A stretch of DNA of 9,283 nt, from positions 1-9,283 of the forward strand of contig CAMJYF010000040.1 of NCBI GenBank assembly GCA_946409885.1, written 5' to 3'. A program made the translations under genes and the position numbers. Below the pieces are notes generated by a model. That model was not told where the DNA came from and made no database searches. It worked only from the letters and a program-made list of their open reading frames with translations. Shown here in pieces: positions 7,470 to 9,283 of this stretch (the first letter of the stretch is position 1; every line of letters starts with the position of its first letter). The stretch comes from an uncultured Clostridia bacterium (GTDB taxonomy: Bacteria; Bacillota; Clostridia; Oscillospirales; Acutalibacteraceae).

Positions 7470-8849
7470 ATGAAGATCATGATCGTCGGCTGCGGCAAAA
7501 TCGGAAAAACAATCATTGAAAGCCTTTCCGCGGAGGGGCACGACGTGACGGCGGTGGACGCCTCCGCCGAAGCGCTGGAGGAGGTCAAAAACGTATACGA
7601 CGTGATCACCGTCTGCGGCAACGGCGCGGACCCGGACACGCTGAAGGTGGCCAACGCCAAGGCCGCCCACCTGGTGGTGGCCGCAACGGATTCGGACGAG
7701 ACCAACATGCTGTGCTGCTTTTTTGCCCGGCGGATGGGCGCCGCCCACACCATCGCCCGGGTGCGCAACACCGATTACGACGAAAAATCCATCGACTTCA
7801 TGCGCCGGGAGCTGAACATTTCCATGACCATCAACCCGGAGCGGCTGGCAGCCAAAGAGCTGTTCAACATCCTCAAGCTCCCCAGCGCCGCCAAAATAGA
7901 ATCCTTCTCCAGCCGCCGGTTTGAAATGATCGAGCTGCGGCTGAAAGAGGGTTCCCCGCTGGAGGGCGTGCGGCTCAGCGACCTGCGGAACAAATACGCC
8001 CAGCGGTTTCTGGTCTGCGCGGTGCAGCGCGGCGAGGAGGTCTTCATCCCGGACGGCAACTTTGTGCTGAAGGCCGGGGACAAAATCGGCCTGACCGCCG
8101 CCCCGGCGGAAATCACAAAGCTGTTCCGGGAGCTGAAGATCCTGCAGAAGCAGGCCAAGCGCATCTTTATTTTCGGCGGCAGCCGCACCACCTATTACCT
8201 GGCCAAGCGGCTGCTGGCGGCGGGCAGCAAAGTGAAGATCATCGAACAGCACCACGACCGCTGCGAGGAGCTGTGCGACCTGCTGCCGGCGGCGGACGTG
8301 AGCGAGGGAGACGGCGCCCAGCAGGAGATACTGGAGGAGGAGGGGGTGCGCTCCGCGGACGCCTTTGTGGCGCTGACCGGCATTGACGAGGAAAACATCC
8401 TGATCTCCTTTATCGCCGCCTCCATGGGGGTGCCGAAGGTGATCGTAAAGGTCAACCGGGACGAACTGGGCGCCATCGCGGAAAAGATGGGGCTGGAGAG
8501 CATCATCTCCCCGCGCAAGCTGATTGCCGACGTGCTGGTGCAGTACGCCCGCGCCCTGCAGAATTCCATGGGCAGCGCCGTGGAAACGCTGTACAAGCTG
8601 ATGGACAGCAACGTGGAGGCGCTGGAATTCAAGGTGGCGGCCGATTTTTCCGGCACCAACGTGCCCCTGAAGGATATGAGGCTGCGGAAAAACATTCTGA
8701 TCGCGGGCATCATCCGCGGGAGGGATATCATCATCCCCTCCGGCGCTGACACGATCCGCCACGGCGACCGGGTGGTGGTCATCTCCGCCGCCGGCAAGCT
8801 GAACGACCTGTCCGACATTCTGAAACAGCAGAAAGGTTTACTGTCATGA
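7470..8849 (+). CDS. trkA: Trk potassium uptake regulator TrkA (two RCK domains)
   Basis: A 459-aa cytoplasmic regulatory subunit, almost the same length as E. coli TrkA. It binds NAD(H) or other nucleotides and gates the TrkH channel protein. The first RCK-N domain (~1-125) has GCGKIG at 7-12 and the ribose-binding Asp30 (VTAVDAS). RCK-C follows at ~145-225 ([15 protein letters not shown]...AGDKIGLTA). The second RCK-N starts near 231, but its glycine motif reads GGSRTT (236-241), missing the later glycines, while the acidic residue Glu259 is kept. The second RCK-C ends near 450 ([10 protein letters not shown]). Start ATG 7470 has AGGAG (7455-7459) 10 nt upstream; a closer ATG at 7465 opens only a two-codon reading frame. 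The TGA overlaps the trkH ATG (ATGA, 8846-8849), which strongly supports a joint operon. Whether the second site binds nucleotide cannot be told from sequence. Confidence 0.95.
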   Translation: MKIMIVGCGKIGKTIIESLSAEGHDVTAVDASAEALEEVKNVYDVITVCGNGADPDTLKVANAKAAHLVVAATDSDETNMLCCFFARRMGAAHTIARVRNTDYDEKSIDFMRRELNISMTINPERLAAKELFNILKLPSAAKIESFSSRRFEMIELRLKEGSPLEGVRLSDLRNKYAQRFLVCAVQRGEEVFIPDGNFVLKAGDKIGLTAAPAEITKLFRELKILQKQAKRIFIFGGSRTTYYLAKRLLAAGSKVKIIEQHHDRCEELCDLLPAADVSEGDGAQQEILEEEGVRSADAFVALTGIDEENILISFIAASMGVPKVIVKVNRDELGAIAEKMGLESIISPRKLIADVLVQYARALQNSMGSAVETLYKLMDSNVEALEFKVAADFSGTNVPLKDMRLRKNILIAGIIRGRDIIIPSGADTIRHGDRVVVISAAGKLNDLSDILKQQKGLLS

Positions 8850-9283
8850 ACCGAAAAATGGTGATCAAAACCACGGGGATGCTGCTGCTGGCGGAGGCCT
8901 GCCTGCTGCTGCTGCCCTTAAGCGTCGCCCTGTGGTACCGGGAGCGGTGCTTCTATCCGCTGCTGCTCACGGCGGGGCTTTCCGCCGCGCTGGGCGGAGG
9001 GGCCATGCTGTGGGGCCGCAACGCCAGCAAAACGATCTATTCCCGCGAGGGCTTTGTGATCACGGCGCTGTCGTGGATCCTGCTGTCCGCGGTGGGGGCG
9101 CTCCCCTTTTACCTCAGCGGCGAGATCCCCTCTTACGTGGACGCTTTTTTTGAAACGGTCAGCGGCTTTACCACCACCGGCGCCTCCATTCTGCGGGACG
9201 TGGAGGCCATGAGCCGGGGGCTGCTGTTCTGGCGCAGCTTTACCCACTGGGTGGGGGGTATGGGCGTGCTGGTCTTTCTGATG
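8846..9283 (+). CDS. trkH: Trk potassium transporter membrane subunit TrkH (5' part)
   Basis: The first 146 codons of the K+-translocating membrane subunit; the frame is open at the right edge. Hydrophobic segments at about 11-30, 37-56 and 70-91 are the N-terminal helices. The first pore-loop selectivity segment is [13 protein letters not shown] (103-115), with the T-T-G before Ala113 typical of TrkH/KtrB filters. [16 protein letters not shown] (129-144) begins the next helix, also characteristic of the family. TrkH proteins are usually about 480 aa, so roughly two thirds lies outside the window. The start is fixed by the ATGA overlap with trkA. A Shine-Dalgarno-like GAAAGG (8831-8836) lies within trkA, about 9 nt upstream. 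It should form the uptake complex with TrkA in the cytoplasmic membrane. Confidence 0.93.
   Translation, partial: MNRKMVIKTTGMLLLAEACLLLLPLSVALWYRERCFYPLLLTAGLSAALGGGAMLWGRNASKTIYSREGFVITALSWILLSAVGALPFYLSGEIPSYVDAFFETVSGFTTTGASILRDVEAMSRGLLFWRSFTHWVGGMGVLVFLM

Noticed and set aside
7284..8762. Long open reading frame on the minus strand extending the flavoprotein upstream by 493 codons.
   Set aside because: It is the antisense of trkA, whose plus-strand product is a clear full-length TrkA. The extension has low-complexity His/Gln/Gly-rich composition, and the flavoprotein has its own ATG and Shine-Dalgarno at 7283.

Overview
The window looks like ordinary chromosomal core sequence from a GC-rich member of the Clostridia (Firmicutes), most likely a gut Oscillospirales/Ruminococcaceae-type anaerobe. 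This is inferred from three things. IspH is fused to ribosomal protein S1, an arrangement known in Clostridia. A FAD-flavoprotein, cmk and ispH-rpsA lie in tandem. Shine-Dalgarno sequences are strong and AAGGAGG-like, and most codons end in G or C. I see no insertion sequence, phage gene, CRISPR array, rRNA or tRNA.

Layout, left to right. Positions 1-3052, minus strand: two ABC exporter half-transporters joined by an ATGA overlap. The upstream one (1277-3052) is complete. The downstream one (1-1280) runs off the left edge just after its Walker A motif. They look like the two halves of a heterodimeric multidrug-type exporter of the LmrCD/BmrCD kind. Positions 3053-3221 hold a candidate promoter for the ABC pair and a clear rho-independent terminator for the next operon. 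Positions 3222-7283, minus strand, form one apparent operon transcribed right to left: a HI0933/BaiN-type flavoprotein (6048-7283), cytidylate kinase (5336-6010) and the IspH-S1 fusion (3222-5339). Positions 7284-7469 are a divergent promoter region. Positions 7470-9283, plus strand: trkA, then the first 146 codons of trkH, again joined by an ATGA overlap; this pair makes a Trk potassium uptake system.

Functionally, the central operon joins pyrimidine nucleotide phosphorylation (Cmk), the last step of the MEP isoprenoid pathway (IspH) and translation (S1). The flanking operons deal with membrane transport: export of an unknown substrate on the left and K+ uptake on the right.

I found no convincing new biological system. 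The most interesting detail is inside the fusion gene. The codons at the end of the IspH part spell a near-perfect Shine-Dalgarno followed by an in-frame ATG (4505-4524), so free S1 could be made from the same message. Composition also changes sharply within the IspH coding sequence.
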